DNA from: Trichobilharzia szidati
Lineage: Eukaryota > Platyhelminthes > Trematoda > Strigeidida > Schistosomatidae
Direction of reading: 5' to 3'
DNA length: 64,000 nt
NCBI GenBank assembly: GCA_944472155.2
Contig: OX235271.1
Location: 82,535,256 to 82,599,255 of the forward strand
Shown: positions 45,900 to 57,461 of the stretch, piece after piece
Layout: every line of letters begins with the position of its first letter
Numbering within the stretch: the first letter of the stretch is position 1
Translations under genes and position numbers: made by a program
Notes under the pieces: model-generated
What the model saw: only the letters and a program-made list of their open reading frames with translations
Told to the model about the DNA's origin: nothing
The model's database searches: none

Positions 45900-48700
45900 A
45901 ATAGAACTTAGGCCCTGCAGTTGAGTTCGGTATCGTATGAAGTTAAGTGTAATCAAAAGTAGTGTATTACGATTATTTCACTTAAAGCGTGATGTCAATC
46001 CATATGACTATGGGTGTTAACATTTAGTGAAAATGAAGTCTACATGAGGCGAATAATTTAATAGGTTGAGCTGCAGCAATGTTAGTAAGATTTCGCCTAC
46101 GTTGAATTATGCCTACAATTACTTTCCCAGGTCTCATTGGTAGGTCACGCCTCCATCTCGTCATAATGACAAATTTAGTTTCACTGAGATAGAATAAGAA
46201 AAGTGTGGTGAGCAGGATGTTAAATATATTTCATGAAAAATAATAAGCGAATGTCTTTACACAATCGTTTTTCGTAATCACTTCGGCGATGCGTAATTGC
46301 TGTGACCAGGCTGACTGACTTCACCGAACATCTGCAAGTAAGTGGATAAAGTGTAATTTTTAAATCGTTGAAGTTAGAAATAAGTAATGTAAAAGTTAAA
46401 CGCTTTATATTTTCCTACCTTTGCTGAAAAAGGTTCATTCTCCTCTCCCATTCTTTGGTCATGACAGCAGCCTCCTGCGGTTTTCACTGTCACACACATT
46501 GTTCCTCTTCTAAAGTATAGCACCAAGCAAAATAATAATTTAATATGTCGTATAAACGGGTGTTTACAAGGAATGCATGACATTTCTGCAGGCGCAATAA
46601 GTTAGGTTATAAATTGCAATCGTGAAGTATCGTAAATTAAAACTTTTTGAAAAGTTTAGATCGTTGAATTATTGTACAAGCAATTACAACGGATTATCAT
46701 AAAAGTTAAACTGCGGACCCTTCTCAATGAACACTGCATATATTTGGGTAAGTGCTATTTCCTCACATAATTAAAAGGTATTTCAGGAGGAGAACAGCAT
46801 CCTGAGAAACTGCTGTGATATTTTCTAGCTGTTCGGAATTTTTCCTTTGATGCAGTTTCTTATCAACAGTTTGCAGTATTCATAGTGACTTTAGAGGAAA
46901 CTTTATTCTATCTTCAGTTTCTCCAACTGTCCCTTCAAGTAAAATAGCACGCAGTAACTACATACACTCAAGCATTGTAACCTGAACATCACAAAATCCC
47001 TACAGATAACTTGTTTAATAATAAATGTTTTACAAACATGAGCCATAAGTGCACCTTCCATATCATTCATAGTCACAAGTAATTCATTAGGAATCTCAGA
47101 ATATCTTAGTGATCTGAAAATGAAAAATTATTAAGACTGATATAACTTAAATAACACGTTTAGTAGTTGTAGGACACAGCTGCTAGCTACTATTCTACAG
47201 AAAGCTGATTCTAATTTGAAGCAGTCTGATATTTTAGAAGGACCATCTATACTATCCTTCTTGCCCAGTTGCACAATGCTATCAAGATAATCTGATGCAA
47301 TGTTATGCGCTCAGCAATTATGGTCTCCCGAAATTCCATATGGCAATGTAAATTAAACTAGTATCACATCTTCGCCTTAGCGATTTTAACTAGGAACTTC
47401 ATCGAAATGGATATAATCACCATGAAATTCAGCAAATTGTCTCATTCATCGCATGCTCTCTTCGATGTGTTATGGAATATTTCAATCATCAGGGATGATG
47501 ATAAAAAATTGTTTGGCATCCTCAAAACGTATATTTAACTTGTGTCTGTAAGCTAGTACTCCTTCAAATGTCTCGTTATCATAGAATAACTGCTATGAAA
47601 ACAACCATTGCCTATAGTTAATTTTCAACCTTAATATCCTCAAAAAACTAGCAAATAACAAACCATTACGGCTCTAAAACGCAAATAATAGTCTTTCTAT
47701 GCTAAATTGCTTATATACAATGAGTTCTTGGAGTAATACATTCTCTGGGATATCATGACAGTTTTATTCATTAATACGAACACAATACTGGAAAATATTG
47801 CTTTTTCGGCTATAGAAGCCTGAAACCAGTCATATATAATCTACTTTCACAAAAATAAACGCTTATGACGCCTCTATAGGTATGAACACGATAACCCATA
47901 CAATGCGCGATAATATATCACGATAACGTTTATCATAACCCTACAACTGTTCTCCCAGAACCTGATTGATGCGTCACTCTAAACAGCAACCAAAGATCAC
48001 CGAAGTGGAAAACGCAGTGTCCAAAGGTATTTTAAGAAACTCCTGAAGTGTCTCGAGCAACAAACGGAATATGTCGACAGATGGGCTGGACTTATCCGGC
48101 ATGTTGGTTGAAATTTCTCTCAGTAAATTTTTTTGTCATTAATTTTTGATAAAATTTTGTTATGTGCTTTTTGGATTGATAGGAATTCTCATTTCTTGGC
48201 AAGTTATGTTGGTGTCCGCGTCATGTAATGTGACTGCGACACACTCTTATCATATAGGTTGCAATGATCAGTGTTTCAGGCGGAATGAGTTAAAACACCG
48301 TTATAATGAGGAAGATGGGGTAGTTGGAGGGTAATGTCATTTGCACAAATAGTTTACTTCTTGGAGAAGCTGCAGCTTTCGACACAGTGTCATTCAATGA
48401 AGACCACATCAAAATGTTGCTATTTTCGTGGGTAGAACAGTACTATTTGACGATAAAATGTTATCAGTACATCCTTCATTAAATTTTCATGAGTGCAGCA
48501 GTGATTATGAATCATGTATACGGATGGTATTATAAATCTATTGCAGTGATGGACAACCAATGTATTTAGATCTATTCCTTTAATCATTCATAACCACAGG
48601 TATATTACCCTTTAAGACGGATGTGATTACCTTCCGATTTCTTTTTGTTTCTAAAAGTGCACACAAATACCACATATCCATACTTCACATGTGGCACATC
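45900..48700. other. Region between the two homologous exons
   Basis: AT-rich. The minus strand at 47380-47560 keeps a 35-codon open stretch (F-Y-D-N-E-T-F-E-G-V-L-A-Y-R-H-K) followed by M-R-Q-F-A-E-F-H-G-D-Y-I-H-F-D-E with stops between, which may be a decayed protein-coding remnant of unknown family. Nothing else recognised. Confidence 0.3.
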
Positions 48701-48776
48701 CTTGTTTAATTTACATTCTCTAACAACATATCGCGTGTTTGTTGCCTGATAATAGACGTAGTGACAACATGCTCAC

Positions 48777-48915
48777 CTTCTTGAAAAGCTTCAAAGCTTT
48801 TTCAACTTCAAACCAGGTGCTAAATTCTTCAGCTTTAATACGCTCCTCGAAAACCTTGCTAATATCAACTCTGATCGTACTCTCTTCACCAGATTCACTC
48901 GTAGACTGTTGCATG
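48777..48915 (-). CDS. Candidate exon, homologous to 45371-45487
   Basis: Minus strand: acceptor GTTTGCAG (48917-48916), ATG at 48914, 46 codons to the donor AAGAAG|GTGAGC at 48776. Peptide M-Q-Q-S-T-S-E-S-G-E-E-S-T-I-R-V-D-I-S-K, then V-F-E-E-R-I-K-A-E-E-F-S-T-W-F-E-V-E-K-A, then L-K-L-F-K-K. It lines up with 45371-45487 (S-E-S, S-T, V-D-I-S/D-V-S-G, E-E/G-R, F-S-W/F-S-T-W, F-x-K) and stops at the same residue in the same phase. Either the exon carries the start codon or it follows an upstream exon. Family not recognised with certainty. Confidence 0.52.
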
Positions 48916-48929
48916 CTGCAAACATGAAC

Positions 48930-51040
48930 TTGAAAAACATCGTTTTTTCCAGACTTCTACAAAGTAAGTAATCAAGTGATCCAGCAAAAATAACGGCAAG
49001 AAACAGATGAACTGGAAACAATGTGTTTGACACCCAAACGTGTTCATGTGCATTAATTCCAATACCTCTAAACGGTACTATTTCCTAAGCAGCTGAAAGA
49101 CAACTAAAACATTGCAACCACGAATGAGTGCCACGTTTGGAAGAATTATAATGAGATGAATTACCTGACCTAGTGGTAAAACTTCCGAAGCAAATGAATT
49201 AACTCATTTTGACAGCAACGGAAACAAATACGAGGTGGAGGGCAACATTTGGGAACAATGTACATCAAGACAACTTGTAAATAGCTGCAGGATAAACGTA
49301 AAAACTAATGTGCAAACGAACGGCTACGGAACTGCAATCAAACATGGCCGACTAACACCGACGAATATAAGCGTCTCACTATATCAATGACCTTGAGCAT
49401 GCGGGATAATTTCAGCCGACAGATGTATTAGAATGAAATATGAACCCCAGCAGTGGGGAAGATTGAAGTGAAACCTGCTTTTTTCGAAATTCATTAAAAA
49501 ACATTGTCAGATTAGTTTGCCTATTTTGAGGGCTAACGTTATAACACTATTTCCTCATTCGTGAAGACAGTTTCAAGGATGCTACCTCCGGATGGACACT
49601 CAAGCTAACTTCTCCACTGCTATATACGGCAATCAGAGTAATAAATCCGGATACAGATCCTTTCGCAGTTTTGGTAGGCTAGAAGCTATCCGGTACAAGT
49701 ATACTCGCCAATGCTCCATCAATCATTGGCGTAGAAAGTGTATTTTATAAGCATGCTGGTGGGCGTCAGCATTCTTCATTCAATATCATTCAGTTGAGAA
49801 CCTTACAAATCATAAAAAAGACATGGTCACCGCTTGCACGGTCGTCTCATCGTTCGGAATTCTTCAGTGACTAACTACATCTGAGTGGCCTCGGCGTTCT
49901 GCCAAGGAGACTTAGCCGTGTAAGTGGGTACATAGCTGACAAATTAGGCCGCAAACACTCTAATGGTCTACCACTACACAAGTTTTACCCCAGGCTCTCC
50001 TGTGAACCATCCATTACACATTCCTTCACCTTACTTCTTCACTTTTTTCCTCCATTATAAGTAGCCTGAATCTAGCTATTTCTCGCCATTGTCACCCGTA
50101 GCTGCAGTAATATTTATCAAAATAGGTATCAAAGACAATCCTCATTTGACAGCCGCCTGTTTTTCTTTTTTAGTCGAAAATATAATTTCCAAATTTCTTT
50201 TGTGTCATCATTTTCACCAAACAACTAGAAGGATTACTTCTTAATCTTTAATACACACAAAATTAACTGTTGACTATAGAAATGGAATAGTAGAGTCCGC
50301 CAACAGACATTTTGTCCCAAAATCTTTCTCCCAACCTTAATCACTGATTCCTGTCCTGGTAACTTCATCTAGCTCGATGCACTACGACTTTTAACTATTC
50401 CGAGTTTTTGCCATTCATACTACCCGTAGGAAACCAGTTGAGTAGGCTGCTTAAACGACTTCTATCTCGCTTCCGGTTGGTTTTAAGAGGAAATAACGCT
50501 CATGATTGCTGTGTGACCATCAATCCTGCTAGTTCTGAGCTTTGGCCCCACTACCTGCTGACGTCTGTCCCAAATGACCTAATGGCCAGGCTGTTTTTAA
50601 CGCCACCCTAATTAATGAAGGGAGAATATAACACTTAAGGTTGCTCAGAATTGGATTTACTAACGATAGTATGAAGGGAGTATATCGGTGCACAGTCACA
50701 CTATGACTCTGACCACAGAATCACTGCTGGTAAATCAAGATACTTGACATCCAGCGGTATCCATGTAAAGGGCTCTTGTAGTTTGGCTGGCCCAGAGGTG
50801 GCATATCATCTCACAGCTAGGCTGCAACACAACTCGCCATGCGTTCGACTACCAAATCTTGAATTATGTCTAGCCTCAGCATCCATCCCCATTTAAAGAC
50901 GCCTAGTTTAATAGCCAGTCAGGAGCCCGGAAAAAGAGGTGAGTTCGGGCATGAGGGTGGCGTCCTTATCCTAGAAAACCAATTCAGTCGCCACAGAAAC
51001 TCCAGCGCACAGGAAAATGTGAATAATGAGTTCATCCTTT
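48930..51040. other. Unassigned region
   Basis: No exon, RNA gene or transposon recognised. It includes a 67-codon open frame at 50408-50611 (+) without splice or start context and without resemblance to a known family. Confidence 0.4.
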
Positions 51041-51049
51041 TAATTTATA

Positions 51050-51240
51050 TGTAGAAGTTGGGCACTGTGGTAGTAAGTAATTCCATATTAGTTTGTTTAT
51101 TGGATGGATCACACAGTGAAACAGTATTATCTATTGGATGACAAGGTTTCGAACAAAATTTATTGTTCATAATCATATCAATTATAATCACACGACTTCG
51201 AAACTTCAGTTTTACAAACTGTGATTCATCTAATAACCAA
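51050..51240 (-). mobile_element. Penelope-like terminal fragment
   Basis: The + strand AAGTTGGGCACTGTGGTAGT, then AAGTAATTCCATATTAGTTT, GGATCACACAGTGAAACAG and CGAACAAAATTTATTGTTC match 2770-2900 nearly base for base. Only the terminus is present; it lies at the edge of the RTE remnant. Confidence 0.7.
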
Positions 51241-51359
51241 ACTAATGCGGAACTCACCCTTTGCTGGGATCGGGGAGACGGGGTGATTCAGACCTGTGGG
51301 AGCCTTCGAGAAGCCCAACAACCGATGAAATTTCTTCCGACATAAGCCAAAATAAACAT

Positions 51360-53370
51360 AGAGACATGGCATATTCACAGGATGTTTGAATTAAGGAGGG
51401 TTGCTCATAAAGCAAAATAAATAAGATATTGTACAGGAGTGCTAGAAATCTGTGGAATAAGGTGTAATCGATGTGAGCTCTTCAGATTGTTAATTGGACG
51501 GCCACTAATCCGCTGCGCTCAGTGAACAGCAACCACTGGTGTTCTGAAAAAGTTCCTATCATAATGTCAGGAAAAGCACTCATAACTCTCATCCACGGAG
51601 CAGCAGTCTACCCCAGAATAATGCAAGCAAGATTCAACTTAAAAGGTTGGAAAGTTACAATCATCCAATGCTTCACTCCTACAAGCATTTCAGAAGAAGA
51701 AGTGGAGAAAGAGTTGTACAGACGATGGCAAACAGTAACGGGTAAGATCCCAAGTTATCAAATCAAAAGAAGCTGTAGGTAAACCACAGTTTAGGCTCGA
51801 CACTTAGAAACTGAAGGAAGAAACTAAAAAGTAAACATTCACTGCAACCATTAGGGTTAAGTAGCATCAATCAGGATACATGTATGGAAGAACACTGGGG
51901 ACTGTCTGAAAGGGATATTGAAGGAAACCCGTCAAGCTGTTTCAAGCAGAAACATTAGGTAAGACAGTGAATGATCCTCTACGAACCCACGGAAACTAGC
52001 AGAGAAGTGAGGTGTGGTGAAATAGGTGATAAACCTATGCAATGATGGACAACGAATTGAATTCCATGCACAACGCCATGAATAATGAAGAGTGTTAGGA
52101 GAGACAAGACACAATTTTATGACACACTGGCGACTGAAACAGAATAGGCCGTAGGTAAAAACCACCTCAGAACATTATATTTAATAACCAGATGGCTGCC
52201 CGAGGCAGAGACCAGCGTAAATTAAACCAGTGAAAGGTAACAAAGGTAACCTAATCACCAAAGAGAAGCATCAAAGGGTACGATGGGCTGATCACCCTAG
52301 AGAACTACTGGACAGACCACCACCTACAACCCATTCAGAAATACCACCAGGAGCCACAGAACTACCAGTGAAGATTAACCCCCCAAACGAAGCAAAAGAC
52401 TTGATTGCAGTCAAGATATCGAGAACTAGGGAGGCAGCAAGACCAGATGGAACTCCTCTGGAAGCATTCGAATTGAATTCGTACACCTCAGCGGATATCC
52501 TCATGCTAATTTTGCGAAACATTTGGAAAGGATGAAAGATGTCTACTGATTAGAAGAAAGATTACCTTGTCAAAGTACAGAGAATGGCCTCTTCAAGAAC
52601 TGACATAAAATCATGCTCTTGTCCACTCTAAGCAAAATATAATTTGTGTCATCCTGGAAAGGCTAAAAGATGTTCAAGGTGAAGAACTCCTCCCGGGACA
52701 AGAGGGAATCAGGAAAAGCAAATAATATGAGGATCAAATAGCAAATCTACGCGGACTCACCGAACAGATAGAAAAATGGCATTCAAACATCTGTAAGGGT
52801 TAGGCTTAGCTTAATGCAGACCTAAAACAACCACCCTTACGAAACTTATTCACCGCTTTCTGACCTTAGCTGTACTCTGCCTAACGTGCAAGTATTAACG
52901 AACGGAATCAAGGTAAAAAGACTCCAGGTAAGTGTGCCTGGAACAGAGTTATATTTTACACAAATGAGATATAAAATATGATAAAAATAAGAGGTTATAC
53001 ACTTATCTGCTGCTTTGACTGTGGTAGGCTCAGAGAGTGCGCTGAATGAAAGAACAACGAGAGAGCGAACCAAAAATCTACAGGAGAGTCACGAATCGAA
53101 AGAGGAAGAAGTGCCAAAAAGTGGGTAAGTGCGTTCAAATGCTCAGTTTAAACTACAAATCCATCTCATCTTCATTGATTCTGAAAAGACTTTCGATAGC
53201 GTTGACGGTAAAGAATTTTGACACCGCTTCAACATAGCTCAGCAACCCAAATTTTTTATCAACCTCATTCAACAGCTGTATGATGACACCACATATAAAA
53301 TAATCCACGACGAAAAACTCATAGCAGTCAACGAAGTGGGGACAGAATAAAGACAAGTGTGCCTATGATT
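51360..53370 (+). mobile_element. RTE-type LINE, decayed (endonuclease to RT)
   Basis: Plus strand, frames broken many times. At 51522-51782: C-S-E-K-V-P-I-I-M-S-G-K-A, R-I-M-Q-A-R-F-N-L-K-G, V-T-I-I-Q-C-F-T-P-T, the R-I-I-x-A-x-F...I-Q-C-Y-A-P-T part of an apurinic-type endonuclease. At 52230-52535: R-V-R-W-A-D-H-P-R-E-L-L, P-V-K-I-N-P-P-N-E, K-I-S-R-T-R-E-A-A-R-P-D-G, the R-W-x-E-H-F-x-x-L-L and G-K-A-x-G-x-D segments that open RTE reverse transcriptase. At 53155-53350: F-I-D-S-E-K-T-F-D-S-V-D (motif A) and Y-K-I-I-H-D-E-K-L. The Y-A-D-D motif and the 3' end are lost where the old gypsy element begins. Confidence 0.78.
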
Positions 53371-53394
53371 ATCCATGATATTCAGCACAAGTGA

Positions 53395-53880
53395 ATTATA
53401 CACTAACTAACACTGTATTGTACTCCACAGTTGGTGGCGCCGCCTAACACTAGATTCAGAACCATTCGCTTCATACTCTTGAATATGGATATATCTGTAT
53501 TTCCAAAAGGGAGAAATTTTCGAGAGTTTATCATCTTCTTGGAAACATTAGGCAACATTCCATCCATCGCACACAAAGGCGCTTGCGACTGTTTCGGCTG
53601 ATACATTCTTGAGGGTCACCGTGTAAAGCGGTCAATGCCTGTCAAGATATAACTATACCCATGAGATTCTGGGAGGGGTCCGGCCAGATATTTATGAACG
53701 TGTTAGAAGTGAGCACCTGGGATAAGAAAGGTGCCAAGAGGGCTTCTGATGTGTCACACTACTTTGCATATTTGGGAGGCTAAGCACTCATGAGCCCATT
53801 CCCTTACCTCCGAATCGATACCAGGACAACAAAACTGACTAGTAATGAGCTTGACGGTAGTCCGGATACCTGGATGAGAT
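53395..53880 (-). pseudogene. Integrase remnant of old gypsy element
   Basis: Minus strand: L-I-T-S-Q-F-C-C-P-G-I-D-S-E-V, A-H-E-C-L-A-S-Q-I-C-K-V-V-R-H, G-P-L-P-E-S-H-G-Y-S-Y-I-L-T-G-I-D-R-F-T. These are the end of the zinc-binding domain and the start of the catalytic core of a Ty3/gypsy integrase (DLVGPLP...YLLTxxDRFTRWP in relatives). Stops interrupt it, and the rest of the core and the tail are missing. Confidence 0.78.
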
Positions 53881-53885
53881 AAGCC

Positions 53886-54460
53886 CTACAACGTATTGAA
53901 GACGCTACGGAGAAAACTTTTGGGCACTTTGGGGCGAGAAACACTCGTAGAAATGTATAAAGGAATAGTTTCCCTTCCTGTGCCTGAGGCCTTCTCGGTT
54001 AATTGCGGAGTTGTTTTCGGAAACTCATGTTGAAGCTCGCCATCTTCTTGAAGACGAGTCAATTCAACAAGGTCTGTGCCATCAAGGGGTTTGTGGTCAG
54101 TGAACATTATGAATTCACGACCACCCCATCGAATGCTGGAGTTGCAGTGTCTGATGCATCAACTGAGGTACTTAATGGTGCCGCTGGGTCTTGATACACA
54201 AGTAGGGTGACATACGTGATGGCTTTTTCAAACCTGAATGAAGGCATTTGTAGCGGACGTGTCAAGTTCAATGGACTTGTTATTCTCTCGAAGAAGGTCT
54301 GTTAGTGGCTGAATCAAGAAAGCACAGTCAGGAACAAAGCATCAGTGATAACTCACCAAGCCATCAGAAGTGAGAATATCTTTCACCTCATTTAGTCCTG
54401 GAAAGTTCAGAATCGCCTCAAATTTACTAGCCAATGAGCGAATAACCCTGCACACGGAGG
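53886..54460 (-). pseudogene. RNase H remnant of old gypsy element
   Basis: Minus strand: D-P-A-A-P-L-S-T-S-V-D-A-S-D-T-A, matching the V-D-A-S-D start of gypsy RNase H, then after losses F-T-D-H-K-P-L-D-G, the second catalytic segment. Frames shift between the two. Confidence 0.75.
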
Positions 54461-54499
54461 TGTGGCCGAGAGTTGAGGGATTCTTCTCCTATCTGCCAC

Positions 54500-55850
54500 T
54501 TTTGAATATTAATGGTAACACCATGTTGGGGTAACCTTTCGAATGCCAAGTCTAGGTGTCTAAGATGAGTTTCCTCGTCTGGACTTGCAGTGAGGCAATT
54601 GTCTAAATGTGGAAATACAAGTCAAGACCGCAAAATAACTCGTCAATGAACCTTCCGAACTTTTGCGCTGCTCATCGGGGACCGAATGGCATACGTATAA
54701 ATTCAAACAGTCCGAACGATGTAATGATAGCCGTTTTCGGTGTGTCTTCTGGTGCCACTGGGATTTGGTTGTGTGCTTTAAGCAAGTCTATTTTCCAGAA
54801 AATAAGCGCACCAGATAATATTACGGTGCGTTGGTGGCATAGTGGTTGGGATGCTCGCCGACCATGCAAATGCCGGGTTCGATCGCCGTCTGACGCACTC
54901 CTTTACCTCGCTAAGCCAGAACTAATGCTGATGAAGAGGAAAGGTTGGGCATGAGGCTAGCAATCCCATCCTGTAAAAATAAACACTGCTAAAGAAACTT
55001 AAAGCCAATAGCTTAAAGCCCTATGTTCCACTGGGAACGTGAAGGAATAAAAAAAGATAGTATTACCGTTAAGCTATATGTATAAGGTAGTGGATGGCAG
55101 TCAGAGGTCATTTTGGCGTTTACTCGCCCGTAATCACCAGTAGGTCGCCAATTACTGCTATCTTTTTTGGTACCATATGGATTGGTGATGACTATGGGTT
55201 ATTTGATGGCGAAATGATGCCGAGGGTGAGTATACAGTCGAATTCACTTCTCGCCAGTCGTAGTTTCTCAGGAGCTAGTCTTCGTGGTTTGGATGTTATG
55301 GGCTGCACTGAGATTGTGATGTGATGCGTAGCATGTCTGGTTATGCACGGTCTATCGTTTGAGGGGCGATAAAGTTTTGGGTACTTATCAATGATTGGCT
55401 GAAACGTTGGACCGACTATCGCCTACTTCTAAACGAATGATAAGCTGTGACCTATGTAGGTGATGCCTTTAATAGACAGTCTAATGGTACCGTCTTTTAG
55501 TTGAAAATAATAATGGCTAAGTAGGTCCGCGCCTACAACAGGCATTATAACGTCAGCAAGGAGCAAAATCCGCAGAATAGGCTTGTGTAAAGATACATCC
55601 AGATAGAAGTACTTCCTACCAAAGGCTGTGATAGGTTTCCATTCGCAGCCCGTAAGCTAAAAGTAGGTTCCTTCTGTCCATCTGCCTATGTAGCAGGAAG
55701 GATGCTGACTTCGTCATCCGTGTAAATCAAGTACTGGGTTTTGTTGCCTGCTTCGCAGATGCAAAGTAGACAGCTACTGACACCAGCGACTGTTGCCGCT
55801 AACGCATTCCGGTGGGATAGTCCCTCATTACCTTAGAGTCTTTGCCAAAA
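54500..55850 (-). pseudogene. Protease-RT remnant of old gypsy element, split by a SINE
   Basis: RT segments such as F-W-K-I-D-L-L-K-A-H-N-Q-I-P and P-K-T-A-I-I-T-S-F-G-L-F-E-F-I-R-M-P-F-G match the young copy, but the catalytic motif is H-L-D-N. The SINE at 54825-55054 sits between motif A and the upstream part. The protease region (55480-55800) is visible only as DNA similarity to 59270-59530. Confidence 0.78.
54825..55054 (+). repeat. tRNA-headed SINE, type 1b, complete, with target duplication
   Basis: Head GGTGCGTTGGTGGCATAGTG, GGGTTCGATCGCC B-box, body CGCACTCCTTTACCTCGCTA, GGTTGGGCATGAGGCTAGCA, tail CCTATGTTCCACTGGGAACG ending GGAATAAAAAA. It is flanked by AGATAATATTAC (54813-54824) and AGATAGTATTAC (55055-55066), a 12-bp target duplication with one mismatch. 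It interrupts the dead RT and defines the exact family length (230 bp). Confidence 0.9.
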
Positions 55851-56088
55851 TTATAGGATTTTCGGCAATACTTTGTTTCCTGGCCATGGTTATTGCGATA
55901 CCAACACCAGTCAGAATTTTAGGTGAACGCGGTTTGAATTTCGATCAACCACATGAGTTTTGTCGTTGAGGGGAATTCTGTCGACAGAAGGAGAAAATGC
56001 GGGAGCTGTTTGACTTAAGTGGTCGCTTAACAGAGTTGCATAACTTTGTCACTTCGCTGTCCCTACTCGAAGACGGTTTAGTGATCGA

Positions 56089-57044
56089 TCACATTTCCGT
56101 GACTGGTCGTTGAGAAATCCCTGGGATTTTATCAGCAGAAGTGGCTAAATCGTCTATAATAACACCCTGGAGTGTCACACGCACAGCATGTACCGACTGT
56201 GGCAATTTAGATAAGAACAGCTCTCTAAAGAGTCCATCATAGAACTGACGCTGGCCAATAACTTCCCGCATTCGTGTTAGTGTAACAACAGAAGACAAGG
56301 GCCAGGCAACAGATCAGTTTTATTACGAAAACTAACAGGTATTTATATGTATTTTACGTACATTAATAGGCTTCTGCCCGCAGAAAGAAGGCGGTCTTCT
56401 GATTGGTTGTTTGCAAACAAAGGCAGTCTTCTTCTGCTCTCTCGTTTTCGATATTTCTCGGAAATGCGAGCCACTTGTCTGCGAATCATATTTGTCCACG
56501 TCTAGGTCAGCTGTGATCGGTTGTTGAATCAGCCTAGATTAATTTCCACCAATCAGCGTAGATCAATGTTTACCAATCGGCTAGCAGCTTGCTCTCACCA
56601 CATTAGCATGCACACAGCCCACTCACGGTCTAACTCGGCATTGTGAAGTAGTTCGTCAGGACGCTACCGATTCGTGAAATCGTTTCTTTTAAGGAGCGCT
56701 CTTTCGAGGATCTCACAGGAGTTGCATACTCCTGGGCTAGACATTTGTACAGTAATACATTTACTTAATTCCTGTGATGGGGCGCGGATAACTTCAAGGA
56801 ACTGTGAACGTTGGTTAGTGACTTCATTTTCACTGAAGTCAGGGTAGGTTATCTGAAACCATATTTCCGCATTCTCCGGCGAAAATGGGATGAGCTGAAT
56901 AGTGCTGCTAGTTGCTCGGATACGGTTGGGTTTAGGCTTGTGGTCACTCATTGTTAAAAATAAACCCTTGAAACCACGTAAATACGATACAAGAACAAAT
57001 ACAAAATGGAACGAACTCACCGGATTTGTCTGCCTACTTGCCAA
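56089..57044 (-). pseudogene. Gag remnant of old gypsy element, split by a solo LTR
   Basis: The right part (57044-56664, true start probably the Met at 56951, M-S-D-H-K-P-K-P) matches the first third of the young Gag: I-Q-L-I-P-F-S-P-E-N-A-E-I-W-F-Q. The left part (56298-56089) matches its middle: [15 protein letters not shown] and L-Q-G-V-I-I-D-D-L-A. Between them is the solo LTR 56281-56602. The zinc-knuckle part is decayed. Confidence 0.82.
56281..56602 (-). mobile_element. Solo LTR, 322 bp, with TTAG target duplication
   Basis: Starts TGTAACAACAGAAGAC and ends GCTCTCACCACA (TG...CA). It is flanked by TTAG on both sides (56277-56280 and 56603-56606) and lies inside the gag of the old element: removing it plus one TTAG restores alignment with the intact gag at 59985-59999. 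It is related to 61125-61461. Orientation is taken as minus because AATAAA-like signals lie on that strand. The family differs from the LTR of the surrounding element. Confidence 0.87.
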
Positions 57045-57076
57045 AGGTGAAATTCGTGACAGGGTTCACTAGTTTA

Positions 57077-57457
57077 GAGGCTGAGGGTGTTGACGTTCAC
57101 GGACAATACGAAGTATACTAGCTCAAGATCTAATATCCACAACTTCTATAGTATTCGCTCCAAGTAGACCGAGGGCAAAGAAAACACAAAAATTGATCGT
57201 CTAAATTAAGAAGTACATTTCGGGACCAAACTGGAGTGCGAGATGATTGCTTAACTAGCTAGGGATCGTTCACGATCGAAAAATGAACTCTGATTTGATG
57301 GACCTTTGATTATGCATGCAAAGATGCTAAAATGACACTTATTACGCGAAAACTATCCTCCGTTGTTCACAAATAGCCAATAAGAAACATAAATGTTAGT
57401 TGACCCATTAACGTGTAACTTTGGTATTGTAGTAGTAATAATTTTAGAATTAATAAA
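57077..57457 (-). repeat. Diverged 5' LTR of the old gypsy element
   Basis: Stretches such as TTCGGGACCAAACTGGAGTG, GATTGCTTAACTAGCTAG and, at the far end, TAATAATTTTAGAATTA correspond in order to the young LTR (TTTGGGACCAAATCGC..., GCTTAGCTAGCTAG, TAATAATTTTGGGGAATTA). The primer-site region (TAGTGAACCCTGTCAC on the minus strand) is next to it. Confidence 0.7.
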
Positions 57458-57461
57458 ACCT

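Larger units (their letters stand above)
53395..57461 (-). mobile_element. Old Ty3/gypsy (CsRn1-like) element, decayed and nested
   Basis: Minus-strand order from the right: partial 5' LTR, gag (two pieces split by a solo LTR), protease/RT (split by a SINE), RNase H, integrase. It is cut off inside integrase near 53395, and no 3' LTR is seen. It is related to the young element at 57462-60794 along its whole shared length, but with many stops and frameshifts. The RT catalytic Y-L-D-D is H-L-D-N here (54595-54625) and the gag-pol slip heptamer has lost two bases. It is therefore long dead. Confidence 0.85.

Noticed and set aside
48146..48334. Short protein with a hydrophobic start, resembling a secreted microprotein
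   Set aside because: The frame opens on TTG, not ATG; the first ATG lies after most of the hydrophobic part. No splice support.
50408..50611. 67-codon plus-strand frame
   Set aside because: No recognisable domain, no splice or promoter context; chance frame.
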